Position numbers and translations under genes: made by a program
Source: Alphaproteobacteria bacterium
GTDB lineage: Bacteria > Pseudomonadota > Alphaproteobacteria > DSM-16000 > Inquilinaceae
Direction: 5' to 3'
Length of the DNA stretch: 64,000 bases
Assembly (NCBI GenBank): GCA_028277405.1
Contig: JANQGH010000100.1
Location: 310,001 to 374,000, forward strand
The notes under the pieces: generated by a model
What the model saw: only the letters and a program-made list of their open reading frames with translations
What the model was told of the DNA's origin: nothing
The model's database searches: none
Shown here: positions 25,884-35,173 of the stretch, piece by piece
Layout of the letters: every line of letters begins with the position of its first letter
How positions within the stretch are numbered: position 1 is the stretch's first letter

Positions 25884-25928
25884 GGTTCGGATGACCGAAC
25901 CTACATTCTGCACACCATGCTAGTGCAG
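25884..25928. promoter_or_regulatory. Two inverted repeats between the amidohydrolase and ABC operon
   Basis: GGTTCGG-ATGA-CCGAACC (25884-25901, 7-bp perfect stem) and CTGCAC-N9-GTGCAG (25908-25928). They lie 36-80 nt upstream of the amidohydrolase start in the 267-nt divergent region, which is AT-richer between 25930 and 26060. The spacing of the second suits a dimeric regulator such as the LysR protein at the far end of the operon. Confidence 0.45.
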
Positions 25929-26115
25929 CTTGTTTTCGAACGTAAATCCCTATCGTGAGCGAATTTCGGCATCGCCTGGCGCGTAAAAATCTTCTATCTG
26001 GCGCGGGTCCTTCGGCGCAAAGTTTCACGATGCGCCCAAAATAAAGAAGCAAAATTTCGACCGGGAGCGCATGGGGGCAGCGCCGACAGGCATCACAAGA
26101 ATCGGGAGAAGGCTC

Positions 26116-27165
26116 ATGCACAAACGTCTGGAACTCGGACCGCGTTTCGCGCGGCGCGGCTTGTTGAAATCGGCGGCTTTTGGGGCGGCGGCGCTGAGCA
26201 CGCCCAGCCTGCTGTCGTTCCGCGCCCTGGCCCAGGATGCCTATGAAGTGAACATGCAGCTTGGCTGGCTGGCCAGCAACGGCATCACCGGCGAAATCGT
26301 TGCCGATACGCTGGGCTATTACGCCGAAGAAGGCGTGGAGTTGAGCATCACGCCCGGCGGCCCCGGCGTCGATGGCGTCGCCTCTGTGGCGGCGGGCCGC
26401 GCCCAGGTGGGTCAGCTTTCGTCCAGCCCGTCGCTCATGCTGGCGCGATCGGCTGGCATTCCGGTCAAGTGCATCGCGGCCGGCTATCAGCAGCACCCGT
26501 TCACCTATTTCTCGCTGGCCGACAATCCGATCCGCACGCCGGAAGACATGATCGGCAAGACGATCGCCACGCAGCCGACGGCGTACATCCTGCTGCGCGC
26601 CCTCTTGGCCCATAACCAGATCCCGGAAGACGATGTCGAGATCGTCAATATGGGCAGCGACATGAACCAGCTGCTGACCGGTCAGGCCCAGGCGGTCACG
26701 GGCTGGATGACCAACGTGAACGCCCTGTCGATCCTGGGCAACGACCGGGTCGACCTGATGCTGTGGGATGCCGGCATCCAACTTTATGCCAACCCGTACT
26801 ACGTCACCGACGACACGTTGGAGAACGATTTCGACGGCATTGCCTCGTTCCTGCGCGGCTCGGCGCGCGGCTGGGGCTATGCGTTCGAGAACCCGGAAGA
26901 GGCGGTCGACATGCTGGTCGAGCGCTATCCCAACCTGGACCGCGACAGCGAGATGGCGGCCATGCCGCTGGTTCTTGGCTTCAGTTTCAATGCCCAAACG
27001 GCCGAGCACGGCTGGGGCACGATGAACCGAGAGAACTGGCAGGCCCAGATCGACATCTATGCCCAGCTCGGCCAGTTCGAGGACAATCCGGTGCCGACGG
27101 TCGATGACGTGATGACCCTGTCCGTGCTTGACGCCACCACCGACGTCAGGCCGAGGATCGGCTAA
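26116..27165 (+). CDS. ABC importer substrate-binding protein (NMT1/SsuA-like)
   Basis: 349-residue periplasmic binding protein of the NMT1/THI5/SsuA type. The N-terminus RFARRGLLKSAAFGAAALS is a Tat-type signal (ARRGLLK), with likely cleavage after SFRALA. The mature start EVNMQLGWLASNGITG and the GGPGVDGVASVAAGRAQVG block fit the family. GGGAGAAGG precedes the chosen ATG. It is the first gene of an importer plus catabolic operon; relatives bind sulfonates, nitrate, pyrimidine precursors or aromatic acids. Confidence 0.88.
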   Translation: MHKRLELGPRFARRGLLKSAAFGAAALSTPSLLSFRALAQDAYEVNMQLGWLASNGITGEIVADTLGYYAEEGVELSITPGGPGVDGVASVAAGRAQVGQLSSSPSLMLARSAGIPVKCIAAGYQQHPFTYFSLADNPIRTPEDMIGKTIATQPTAYILLRALLAHNQIPEDDVEIVNMGSDMNQLLTGQAQAVTGWMTNVNALSILGNDRVDLMLWDAGIQLYANPYYVTDDTLENDFDGIASFLRGSARGWGYAFENPEEAVDMLVERYPNLDRDSEMAAMPLVLGFSFNAQTAEHGWGTMNRENWQAQIDIYAQLGQFEDNPVPTVDDVMTLSVLDATTDVRPRIG

Positions 27166-27168
27166 CCC

Positions 27169-27981
27169 ATGGGCGCCCCCGCCTTGGCCCCGGCGGCGAA
27201 CGCGGGGGCGGATGATCTGGCGCTGCGGTTGGACGGCGTGACGGTGACGTTCGACACCGATCACGGCCTGCTGACCGCGCTGCAGGACATTTCGCTGTCC
27301 GTCCGGTCGGGCGAGTTCCTGACCATGCTGGGTCCATCCGGCTGCGGCAAGTCGACCCTGCTGCGCACGGTGGCAGACCTGCTGCCCGTCAGCGGCGGCA
27401 CGGTGTCGGTGATCGGGCGCCCCGCGTCGGAGGCCAGGCGCGCCCGCCAGATCTCGTTCGTGTTTCAGGACGCGACCCTGATGCCCTGGCTGTCGGTGAT
27501 CGACAATATCCGCCTGCCGCTGGAGGTCGGGCGCGGCAATGGCGCGATCATCGAAGCGCCCGTTCCAGCCGAAGAGCTGCTGGCCATGGTCGGGCTGAAG
27601 GGCCGCGAGCGGGCGTTGCCGCATGAGCTGTCAGGGGGCATGCGCCAGCGGGTGGCCATCGCCCGCGCGCTGATCTGCCACCCGAAGATCCTGTTGATGG
27701 ACGAGCCGTTCGGCGCGCTGGACGAGATCAAGCGTGATCAATTGAACGTCGAACTGCTGCGCATCTGGCAGGAAACGGGCACGACCATCCTGTTCGTGAC
27801 CCACAGCATCCCAGAGGCCGTCTTTCTGGGCCAACGTGTGCTGATGCTTGCGGCCAATCCCGGCCGGGTGCGGGAGGTCGTTGATATCGACCTGCCCTAC
27901 CCGCGCGATCTGGCCTTGCGCGACCAGCCGGAGTTCATCGAGCGCGCCGCCCATCTGCGCCAGGTTTTGGAGACCTGTTGA
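27169..27981 (+). CDS. ABC importer ATPase (SsuB/TauB-like)
   Basis: 270-residue nucleotide-binding subunit. Walker A GPSGCGKST, Q-loop FVFQDATLMPW, signature LSGGMRQRVAIARAL, Walker B ILLMDEPFGALDE and the H-loop in FVTHSIPEA are all intact. It starts 4 nt after the binding-protein gene and ends one base before the permease ATG, so the three importer genes form one unit. Confidence 0.93.
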   Translation: MGAPALAPAANAGADDLALRLDGVTVTFDTDHGLLTALQDISLSVRSGEFLTMLGPSGCGKSTLLRTVADLLPVSGGTVSVIGRPASEARRARQISFVFQDATLMPWLSVIDNIRLPLEVGRGNGAIIEAPVPAEELLAMVGLKGRERALPHELSGGMRQRVAIARALICHPKILLMDEPFGALDEIKRDQLNVELLRIWQETGTTILFVTHSIPEAVFLGQRVLMLAANPGRVREVVDIDLPYPRDLALRDQPEFIERAAHLRQVLETC

Positions 27982-27982
27982 G

Positions 27983-28819
27983 ATGGCTGTCGTAGACCAG
28001 CAGGAAGCCGCGGCCGATACGACCGCGGCACGGCGCGAAAAGGTCAAACAGCGCAAGGCCAAGACCTGGCGCGACCGGTGGCCGCCCCTGGCGGCTGTCG
28101 TCGGCATTCTGGTGCTGTGGGAACTGATCGTCGTCGGCTTCGAGGTGCCGACCTTCATCGCGCCGGGGCCGGGCGAGGTCGTGGCCACGATGGTCGAGCG
28201 CTGGCCGATGCTGATGATGAACCTGTGGCCGACGGCGCTGGAGAGCCTCGCCGGTTTCGCGCTCGGCAATACCATCGCGGTGCTGATCGCGGTCGGGTTC
28301 GTGCACAGCCGGCTGGCCGAACGAGCTTTCTATCCCATCGCGGTTTTCATCAACACGATCCCGATCATCGCCATCGCGCCGATCCTGGTCCTGATCTTCG
28401 GCAACGGCTTTACGCCCAAGATCATAATCGCGGCGCTTATCTGCTTCTTCCCGACGCTGGTGAACGTCACGCGCGGCCTGAAGGCGGTCAATCCGGCGAC
28501 GCTGGAACTGATGCATGTGCTGTCGGCCAGCCGCTGGGAAGTGCTGATGCGGGTGCGGTTGCCCTCGTCGCTGCCGTTCCTGTTCGCCGCCTTGAAGATC
28601 GCTTCGACGACCTGTGTGATCGGCGCGATCGTGGGCGAGTGGATTGGCTCCAATGTCGGCCTCGGCGCCTTGATCATCGAGGCGACCTACAATTTCCGCT
28701 CGCCGCTGTTGTACGCCACGGTGATCCTGGCGGCCTCGTTGGCGGTCGTGCTGTTCACCATCGTCACCCTGCTGGAACGCAGGCTGATCCGCTGGAAGGT
28801 CGATGCGGCGGCTGTCTAG
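27983..28819 (+). CDS. ABC importer permease (SsuC/TauC-like)
   Basis: 278-residue inner-membrane permease with a charged N-terminal tail (residues 5-30) and about six transmembrane segments. The EAA-like loop reads ELMHVLSASRWEVLMRVRLPSSLPFLFAALKIA, seen in pieces such as LSASRWEVLMRVRLPSSLP. The frame is open upstream over the ATPase end, but the ATG immediately after its TGA is the natural start. Confidence 0.92.
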   Translation: MAVVDQQEAAADTTAARREKVKQRKAKTWRDRWPPLAAVVGILVLWELIVVGFEVPTFIAPGPGEVVATMVERWPMLMMNLWPTALESLAGFALGNTIAVLIAVGFVHSRLAERAFYPIAVFINTIPIIAIAPILVLIFGNGFTPKIIIAALICFFPTLVNVTRGLKAVNPATLELMHVLSASRWEVLMRVRLPSSLPFLFAALKIASTTCVIGAIVGEWIGSNVGLGALIIEATYNFRSPLLYATVILAASLAVVLFTIVTLLERRLIRWKVDAAAV

Positions 28820-28851
28820 CCCTGCGTCGACGCTAAGGAAGAGATAGGCAG

Positions 28852-30204
28852 ATGACTGAACTGAAAACGGTGCATGAAGCCGCCCGCGAGGTGCCGGCGA
28901 TCGTGAAATCCGATGTCGTCGTGGTCGGCGGCGGATCGGCCGGCGTCGGTGCGGCGGTATCGGCGGCCAGAAACGGCGCCTCGGTGACGTTGCTGGAACG
29001 CTACCCTCATCTCGGCGGCATGGCGTCCGGCGGCATGGTGCTGGTGCTGGACGACATGGTGAACGGCCAGGAGATCACGGTCACCGGCATCGTCATGGAG
29101 ATGGTCGAGCGCATGAAGGCGCTGGGCCTCGCCGTCTATCCGCCGGAGGAGGACCGCAAGACCAATTGGGACGTGTATCGCAAATGGGCGCGCTGGGGCG
29201 CCTTCGACTTCCATGTCCCAAGCCAGCCGGAACCGATCATCTTCGCCGTCGCCTTCGACCCGGACGGATGGAAGCGCGTCTCCAACAATCTGATCCAGGA
29301 GGCGGGCATCAATCTGCGCCTGCATTCCTGGTTCTCAGAGCCGATCGTCGAGGACGGCGCGATCAAGGGTGTGATCTGCGAGACCAAGATGGGGCGCCAG
29401 GCCATTCTCGGCGATGTGGTGATCGACGCCACGGGCGACCTGGACGTGGCCTCGCGTGCCGGCGCGGCCCACGGCACCGGCGCCTACATCGTCACCACCG
29501 TGTTCCGACTCGGCGATGTCGATACCGAGAAGGCGGAAGCGTTCGAATGGGAACATCCGGACGAGTTCAAGGCGATCGACCGGGCGGCCAAGCGCATCAT
29601 CGGCGGTTCGTGGGCCAGATGGTGGCTGAAGACGCCGCTGCCGGGCATCGTCTGGTGCAACTGCCCGCACATGACCGGCTATGACGGCATGTCGGTCGAG
29701 CATCTGACGGCGGCGGAGTTCGACGGCAGAGGCCGCATCGAACGGCTGGTCGCCTTCGTCCAGAAGAACCTGCCGGGTTTCGAGAACAGCTATCTGCTGG
29801 GCACGGCCGAACAGATCGGCGTGCGCCAGACGCGCTTGCTGGAAGGCGAGTATGTCGTCACCAAGGACGATGTGGTGAACCGGGTGCACTTCCCGGACAC
29901 CGTCTGCCGTGGCCGCGACTACTACACCCCCTACCGCGCCCTCTTGCCGCGCGATGTCGAGAACCTGATCGTCGCCGGTCGGCACTATTCCGCCACGCCG
30001 GAGGCCCAGCGCATGTCGCGCGAGATTCCGCCCTGCATGCTGCAGGGTGAGGCGGTTGGCGTCGCCGCCGCATTGGCCCTGCAGGGCGGCGTGCGCCTGC
30101 GCGACGTCGATCCCGCGGCGATCCAGCGCCAGATGCGCAAGCAGGGCGCCGATCCGGGCGACATCCCGTCGGCCAACGCCAACGTCCCCATCGCCGCCGA
30201 GTAG
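28852..30204 (+). CDS. FAD-dependent oxidoreductase (FAD_oxidored family)
   Basis: 450-residue flavoprotein. The FAD dinucleotide motif VVGGGSAGVGAAVSA (about 25-39) is followed by ERYPHLGGMASGG, a glycine-rich loop seen in the PF12831-type family, and VVIDATGDLDVASRAGA near the middle. The C-terminal part has REIPPCMLQGEAVGVAAALA, typical of the flavin C-terminal motif. Substrate unknown. It is followed by CoA-transferase, crotonase and ferredoxin genes, so it may oxidise the imported compound and pass electrons to the ferredoxin (inference). Confidence 0.8.
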   Translation: MTELKTVHEAAREVPAIVKSDVVVVGGGSAGVGAAVSAARNGASVTLLERYPHLGGMASGGMVLVLDDMVNGQEITVTGIVMEMVERMKALGLAVYPPEEDRKTNWDVYRKWARWGAFDFHVPSQPEPIIFAVAFDPDGWKRVSNNLIQEAGINLRLHSWFSEPIVEDGAIKGVICETKMGRQAILGDVVIDATGDLDVASRAGAAHGTGAYIVTTVFRLGDVDTEKAEAFEWEHPDEFKAIDRAAKRIIGGSWARWWLKTPLPGIVWCNCPHMTGYDGMSVEHLTAAEFDGRGRIERLVAFVQKNLPGFENSYLLGTAEQIGVRQTRLLEGEYVVTKDDVVNRVHFPDTVCRGRDYYTPYRALLPRDVENLIVAGRHYSATPEAQRMSREIPPCMLQGEAVGVAAALALQGGVRLRDVDPAAIQRQMRKQGADPGDIPSANANVPIAAE

Positions 30205-30226
30205 CCGGCCCGAAGTCCGAGAGTTC

Positions 30227-31408
30227 ATGATGGATCAGCAAACCCTGCCGCTTTCCGGCATCAAGGTGATCGACTTCACCCAGGTCATGCTGGGGCCGTG
30301 CGCGACCCAGACGCTGGGCGATTTCGGCGCCGAGGTGATCAAGGTCGAACGCAAGGGGTCCGGCGATCTGTCGCGCTGGGCGGTCGAAAAGCGCGGTAAT
30401 TCCGACAACCCTGTCTTCTGCTCGCTGAACCGAAACAAGCGCTCCATCGCGCTGGACATGCGTGGCGATGCCGGCAAGGCACTGGCGCGCGATCTGATCC
30501 GCGATGCCGACGTGGTGGTCAGCAACTTCCGTCCCGGCGTGATGGAGCGGCTGGGTCTTGGCTACGAAGACCTGTCGAAGGACAATCCGGGTCTGATCTG
30601 GGCCTTCGGCTCCGGCTTCGGCTCGTCCGGCCCGTATCAGCACAAGGGCGGCCAGGACGTGCTGGCCCAGGCCATGAGCGGCGTCATGGCGCGCAAGGCC
30701 GACCCGGACCATCCGCTGGCGATCTATCCGACCACGCTGTGTGACTATTCGGCTGGCATGCATCTGGTGCAGGGCGTGCTGCTGGCGCTGTTGGCCCGGG
30801 AGAAGACGGGCAAGGGCCAGAAGGTCGAGGTCTCGCTGTATGACAGCATCCTGGCCATGCAGATGCAGGAAGCCGCCATGGAGATGGCCGAGGGCATTGA
30901 GCTGAACTGGGCCGCTATGCCGCTGTCCGGTGTGTTTGAGACCACCGACGGCGCCGTGGTGATGGTCGGCGCGTTCAAGGAGAACCCGCTGCGCGACATC
31001 TGTACGGCCCTGGAGATCGAGGATCTGTCCGGCAAATACCCGACCCTTGAAGTCCAGCGTGTCCATCGCCGGCTATTGCAGGCCATTTTCCGCGAGCGCT
31101 TTGCGTCCAACACCACGACACACTGGATCGAGCGGCTGGAGGGGCAGGATCTCTTATGCTCGCCGGTCAAGACCCTGACCGAGGCCTTGGAAGACCCGCA
31201 GACCCACCATAACGGCATGATCCTGGAATACGCCAATGGCGGGGAGCCGATGCGCCAGATCGGCCAGCCGGTGCATCTGTCCGACGCCGAGGTCGCGATC
31301 CGGGTTCCACCGCCGCTGCTGGGCGAGCAGACCGACCAGATCCTGCGCGAGATCGGGCTGGACGATGACCGCATCAGCAGCCTGCGGCAGGATGGCGTGG
31401 TGGCATGA
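30227..31408 (+). CDS. Class III (CaiB/BaiF) CoA-transferase
   Basis: 393-residue family III acyl-CoA transferase. The N-terminal signature GIKVIDFTQVMLGPCATQTLGDFGAEVIKVE, seen as DFTQVMLGP and GAEVIKVE, and LNRNKRSIALD are characteristic. The catalytic aspartate is the D in TTLCDYSAG. It would activate a carboxylic acid by moving CoA from a donor acyl-CoA. The ATG chosen follows CCGAGAG; a second ATG is next in line. Its stop overlaps the next gene. Confidence 0.88.
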   Translation: MMDQQTLPLSGIKVIDFTQVMLGPCATQTLGDFGAEVIKVERKGSGDLSRWAVEKRGNSDNPVFCSLNRNKRSIALDMRGDAGKALARDLIRDADVVVSNFRPGVMERLGLGYEDLSKDNPGLIWAFGSGFGSSGPYQHKGGQDVLAQAMSGVMARKADPDHPLAIYPTTLCDYSAGMHLVQGVLLALLAREKTGKGQKVEVSLYDSILAMQMQEAAMEMAEGIELNWAAMPLSGVFETTDGAVVMVGAFKENPLRDICTALEIEDLSGKYPTLEVQRVHRRLLQAIFRERFASNTTTHWIERLEGQDLLCSPVKTLTEALEDPQTHHNGMILEYANGGEPMRQIGQPVHLSDAEVAIRVPPPLLGEQTDQILREIGLDDDRISSLRQDGVVA

Positions 31409-32187
31409 CCGTCCATTACGAGGTCGCCGACCATATCGCCCGGGTAACGATCGATCGGCCGGACCGGCTGAACGCCGTCGACGAGGCGACTGAGCACGAA
31501 TTGCAGCGGGTCTGGTCCGACATCGAGTCGCGCGACGACATCTGGTGCGCGGTTCTGACGGGTGCCGGTGAGAAGGCGTTTTGCGTCGGTGCCGATGTAA
31601 AGGCCGCGGCGGAAGGCGACCAGGGCGGCGTCAACTACTGGCTGGCACCGCGACCGGGCGGCTTTGGCGGCATCGCCACGCGCAACAGCCTGACGGTGCC
31701 CGTCATCGGCCGCGTCAACGGCCACGCGCTTGGCGGCGGCTTCGAGATGATGCTGGGCTGCGACATCGTCGTGGCCAGCGACAACGCCACGTTTGGTCTT
31801 CCCGAGCCGCGCATCGGCTTCATCCCGCTCGATGGCGGCATGGTGCAGCTCGCCCGCCATATACCGTATCGGCGGGCGATGGGCATTCTGCTGACGGGCG
31901 GCCGGTTCAAGGCGGCTGAGGCCCTTGAATTCGGCTTGATCAACGAAGTCGTTGGCCAGGCCGAGCTTGACGAGGCCGTCGACCGCTGGGTCGATCAGAT
32001 CCTGCACTGTGCCCCGCACAGCCTGCGCGCGGTGAAGGCGGTCGTGCGCCAGACCGCGCATCTTTCGGTCGAGGATGCGATGGGCCGTCGGCTGCCGGAA
32101 CTGACGGATGCCTTCCTGGCGGCGGATCGCGAAGAGGGCATGAAGGCTTTCGTTGAAAAGCGCCGGCCGAACTGGCAAGGCCGCTGA
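31405..32187 (+). CDS. Enoyl-CoA hydratase/isomerase (crotonase family)
   Basis: 260-residue crotonase. The oxyanion-hole block is FCVGADVKAA and the second is NGHALGGGFEMMLGCD, with Glu at both positions that act in hydratases (the E in GGGFE and the E in LPEPRIGF). So hydration of an enoyl-CoA is plausible, though crotonases are diverse. Start overlaps the CoA-transferase stop (ATGA). Confidence 0.88.
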   Translation: MTVHYEVADHIARVTIDRPDRLNAVDEATEHELQRVWSDIESRDDIWCAVLTGAGEKAFCVGADVKAAAEGDQGGVNYWLAPRPGGFGGIATRNSLTVPVIGRVNGHALGGGFEMMLGCDIVVASDNATFGLPEPRIGFIPLDGGMVQLARHIPYRRAMGILLTGGRFKAAEALEFGLINEVVGQAELDEAVDRWVDQILHCAPHSLRAVKAVVRQTAHLSVEDAMGRRLPELTDAFLAADREEGMKAFVEKRRPNWQGR

Positions 32188-32200
32188 GCATGCGTTCACC

Positions 32201-32524
32201 ATGACCTACGTGATCACCGCGCCCTGCATCGACGTGAAGGACGGCACCTGCGTCGATGTCTGCCCTGTCGACTGCATTTATGAAGGCGGGCGCATGTTCT
32301 ACATTCAGCCCGACGAATGCATCGCCTGCGGCCTGTGCGAAACGGTCTGCCCGGTCGAGGCGATCTATCACGGGGATGATGTGCCGAGCGACATGGCGGC
32401 GTTTACCGAGATTAACCGGCGGTTTTTCGACCCCGCCGTCAGCGGCTTGGGCTCGCCCGGCGGGGCCAGCCGCGCCGGCCCTGTTGAGATCGACGACCCC
32501 GACATCCTGAAGCAGGCCAGCTAA
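32201..32524 (+). CDS. 7Fe ferredoxin (FdxA-like)
   Basis: 107-residue ferredoxin. The Cys pattern matches the 3Fe-4S/4Fe-4S type: C9, C17 and C21 with VCPVDCIYEG, then CIACGLCETVCP. The position between C9 and C17 that holds an extra Cys in related proteins is Val, as expected when the first cluster is [3Fe-4S]. A 45-residue tail is Gly/Ala/Pro-rich. The chosen ATG is the one beginning MTYVITAPC, the conserved start. It probably serves as electron carrier for the operon. Confidence 0.88.
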   Translation: MTYVITAPCIDVKDGTCVDVCPVDCIYEGGRMFYIQPDECIACGLCETVCPVEAIYHGDDVPSDMAAFTEINRRFFDPAVSGLGSPGGASRAGPVEIDDPDILKQAS

Positions 32525-32534
32525 ACCCGCACAC

Positions 32535-33443
32535 ATGCACGCCGCCGTCCTTCGTTACTTCATCGAGGTCGCGCGGCGCGGCTCCATCCGCAAGGCGGCC
32601 GACGTGCTGCATGTCGCGTCCTCGGCGGTCAATCGGCAGATCATTAATCTGGAGGACGAGCTGGGCACGCCCCTGTTCTATCGGGTGCCGGGCGGCGTGC
32701 GGCTGACGGCGGCGGGTGAACTGCTGCTGAGCCACGCCAACAGCACATTGCTGGACTTCGAACGGGTTCGCGACGAGATCGAGGATCTGAAGGGGCTAAA
32801 GACCGGCAATATCCGGATCATCGCCATCGATTCCCTGATGGTCGACGTCTTGCCGGAGGCGATCGCCGCCTTTCACGACACCTATCCCGACGTGACCTAC
32901 GCCGTCGTGGCCGCGGGGCCGGCCGATGTCACGAAGGAGCTGGCGTCGGGCAATGCCGATATCGCCATCTCGTTCGTGCCGGAACGCCAGACCGTGGTCC
33001 GCACCGTGCGCGAAATCGCGACGCCGATGGGCGTGGTCATGCGGCCCGACCATCCGCTGGCCAACCGCAAATCCCTCTCGGTGCCGGATTGCCTGGACTA
33101 TCCGCTGTTTATGCAGCCGGACATCCTGCCGCTCAGCCCCGTGCTGGAGGCGGAGCTGAACGCCGCACGTACACGCGTACGGCCCAAGCTGATCAGCAAC
33201 TCCATGGATTTGCACAAGCGCCTGATCAAACAGGGCGTGGGCATCGCCTTCTTCACGCCCGTCGCCTTTCTGCGCGAGGTTGCCAATGGCGAACTGGTGC
33301 ATGTCCCCCTTGCCGAACCCCATCTCGCCAATCTGCGCATGGGCATCATCATTCCCTCTCAACGTCAGCTCTCGCCGATGACAATGGCGATGGTGGCGCA
33401 TCTGGAAGGATTCCTGATGGGAATCGAGAGCCAGTTAGGCTGA
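32535..33443 (+). CDS. LysR-family transcriptional regulator
   Basis: 302-residue LTTR. The N-terminal winged HTH has FIEVARRGSIRKAADVLHVASSAVNRQI, followed by ELGTPLFYR, then the linker and the effector-binding domain beginning NIRIIAIDSL. It is the last gene of the 26116-33443 operon and probably controls it together with the divergent amidohydrolase. Its last 9 nt overlap the convergent cutC end. Confidence 0.92.
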   Translation: MHAAVLRYFIEVARRGSIRKAADVLHVASSAVNRQIINLEDELGTPLFYRVPGGVRLTAAGELLLSHANSTLLDFERVRDEIEDLKGLKTGNIRIIAIDSLMVDVLPEAIAAFHDTYPDVTYAVVAAGPADVTKELASGNADIAISFVPERQTVVRTVREIATPMGVVMRPDHPLANRKSLSVPDCLDYPLFMQPDILPLSPVLEAELNAARTRVRPKLISNSMDLHKRLIKQGVGIAFFTPVAFLREVANGELVHVPLAEPHLANLRMGIIIPSQRQLSPMTMAMVAHLEGFLMGIESQLG

Positions 33444-34154
33444 GCGGCGGATCGCTTCCTTGAGCGCTCGAACAGTCGCTGCGTCGGTTTCTCGGTATCG
33501 ATCGCCGATGAAATCGAGTTCTCGAAGCTTCGACGACCCGGCGGCAGTCATACGGCTGGCCGAGCCATGGATCTCGCCCGCGCCGGTCCGGCGCAGAATG
33601 TCGGCGGCGTTTTCAGGCGTCACGCCGCCACCGGGCATAACGGAGAGCCCCTCGGGTGCCGCTGCGACCATCGATGCGATAGAGTCGACGCCGTCGATCG
33701 CCTTCGGCGCACCTCCGGAAGTTAGGACCCGTTCGAACCCGAGGTCGCTTGCGATGTTGACCGCATGAATGCGGTCTTCCATGAGATCGACGACCCGATG
33801 CAGGGTTCGGCCGAGGCCTTCCGCGGCGGTTGCCAGTGTCTGGAGCGCGGCGACATCGAGTCCATCGGGCTGGCCGGCGCCGAGTACGACACCGGCGAGG
33901 CCGAGGTCGCGGATTTGGGCGATCTCGGTGCACATGCCTGCGATCTCGGCCGGCGAATAGACGAAATCGCCGGGGCGCGGGCGGACCATGCAATAGACGG
34001 GCACGGGGCAGTCTTGAGCTGCCTTCAGCAGCGACAGCGGCGGCGATAGCCCGCCTAGGTCCAGCGCCGCGCAGAGCTCGATCCTGTCCGCACCGCCCTC
34101 GATGGCGGCGGCCAGCCCGGCGTGACTGTCGATACAGATCTCGAGCGTTGGCAT
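33435..34154 (-). CDS. cutC: CutC family protein
   Basis: 239-residue TIM-barrel CutC. Family blocks are LEICIDSHAGLAAAIEGGADRIELCAALDLGGLSP, seen as GGADRIELC and GGLSPPL, then VMPGGGV and GEIHGSASR. CutC was first linked to copper homeostasis but its biochemical activity is unsettled. Start MPTLEI lies 8 nt after the ROK gene stop, with GGAG upstream; an earlier in-frame start would overlap the kinase gene. Confidence 0.87.
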   Translation of the reverse strand: MPTLEICIDSHAGLAAAIEGGADRIELCAALDLGGLSPPLSLLKAAQDCPVPVYCMVRPRPGDFVYSPAEIAGMCTEIAQIRDLGLAGVVLGAGQPDGLDVAALQTLATAAEGLGRTLHRVVDLMEDRIHAVNIASDLGFERVLTSGGAPKAIDGVDSIASMVAAAPEGLSVMPGGGVTPENAADILRRTGAGEIHGSASRMTAAGSSKLRELDFIGDRYRETDAATVRALKEAIRRSA

Positions 34155-34162
34155 CGCTTGCG

Positions 34163-35119
34163 TCACTCCGTTGCTTGCCAGGTGTTGCGCCAAAGCAGCG
34201 CCGCCCCGATCAGCCCCGCATCACGCTTCAGCATGCCGGGAATCACGACGGGCTCGGTTGTCTGGTGTGATATTCGCGCACGAACCTCGCGGTTCAGCAA
34301 GGCCATCAGGTCCGGGTCCGACCCAAGGCCGCCCCCGGTTGGAACCAGTGAGGCACCAGTGACATTGATCGCCAGGGTCAGAGGTTCTGAGACCATTTCG
34401 GCCCAGATGGTGATGGTCTGCGTGCAATCGGGCCGTGTCGATTTCCAGCCGCAGACGATATCGTGGCTGGATGCGGGCGGGTGGCCAAGAGCGCGATGCA
34501 GCCGTTCCAGGCCGCGCGCGCCGCCAAACGTGTCGACGCAGCCGGTCCGACCGCAGCCGCACGGCAGTCGGGGCAATGGACGATCCAGACTTGACGGCTG
34601 CTGATTGGCGATCGGGCCGTGGCCCCATTCGCCGGCAATGCCCCAAGCACCATCGATTACGCGCCCGTCGATGATCAGCCCGCCGCCGATGCCGGTGCCC
34701 AGGACCGCGCCGAAGACGATGGCGTGTCCCCGCCCGACACCGATCTTGGACTCCGCCAGCGCGAAGGCGTTTGCATCGTTCAAGAGCGCCACCGGCCGAT
34801 CCAGGCGTTCGGACAAGGCGCGTTCCAGATCGACGCCGTTCAGGCACGGAATGTTGGCGCTTGTGACGACGCGGCTTTGCGGATGGATCGTCCCGGCAAT
34901 CGCGATGGCAAGCGGCGCCTCCGGCCGTTCGGTGCCGCTGAAATACGCCGTGGCTTCGGCGATGCTTGCCAGGAAGGTCTCCGCGTCTTCGGTCGGCGTT
35001 TTCCGCTCGACCGTCTGCTCAATCTCACATGATGGCAGCGCAACCGTCGCCATGCGGATGAACGAACCGCCGACATCGGCGGCCAGGACGGTTGCGGATT
35101 CGGATCGATCTGCGGCCAT
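34163..35119 (-). CDS. ROK-family sugar kinase (N-acetylglucosamine-kinase-like)
   Basis: 318-residue ROK kinase. ATP-binding LAADVGGSFIR is at the N-terminus; catalytic Asp is in LNDANAFALAE; the zinc site is the CGCGRTGCVDTF block, which is the ROK Cys-rich signature. Length and layout resemble NagK, but sugar specificity cannot be read from the sequence. It precedes cutC on the same strand with 8 nt spacing. Confidence 0.87.
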   Translation of the reverse strand: MAADRSESATVLAADVGGSFIRMATVALPSCEIEQTVERKTPTEDAETFLASIAEATAYFSGTERPEAPLAIAIAGTIHPQSRVVTSANIPCLNGVDLERALSERLDRPVALLNDANAFALAESKIGVGRGHAIVFGAVLGTGIGGGLIIDGRVIDGAWGIAGEWGHGPIANQQPSSLDRPLPRLPCGCGRTGCVDTFGGARGLERLHRALGHPPASSHDIVCGWKSTRPDCTQTITIWAEMVSEPLTLAINVTGASLVPTGGGLGSDPDLMALLNREVRARISHQTTEPVVIPGMLKRDAGLIGAALLWRNTWQATE

Positions 35120-35173
35120 GGCTGCCGATCTAGCAGAAGACCGCGCTGGCCCCAAACCCGCTGCGGGTCCCCG

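Noticed and set aside
25858..27624. 588-residue open frame antisense to the ABC importer genes
   Set aside because: It covers a binding protein and ATPase with intact motifs on the other strand, and its translation is His/Gln/Arg-rich without recognisable folds.
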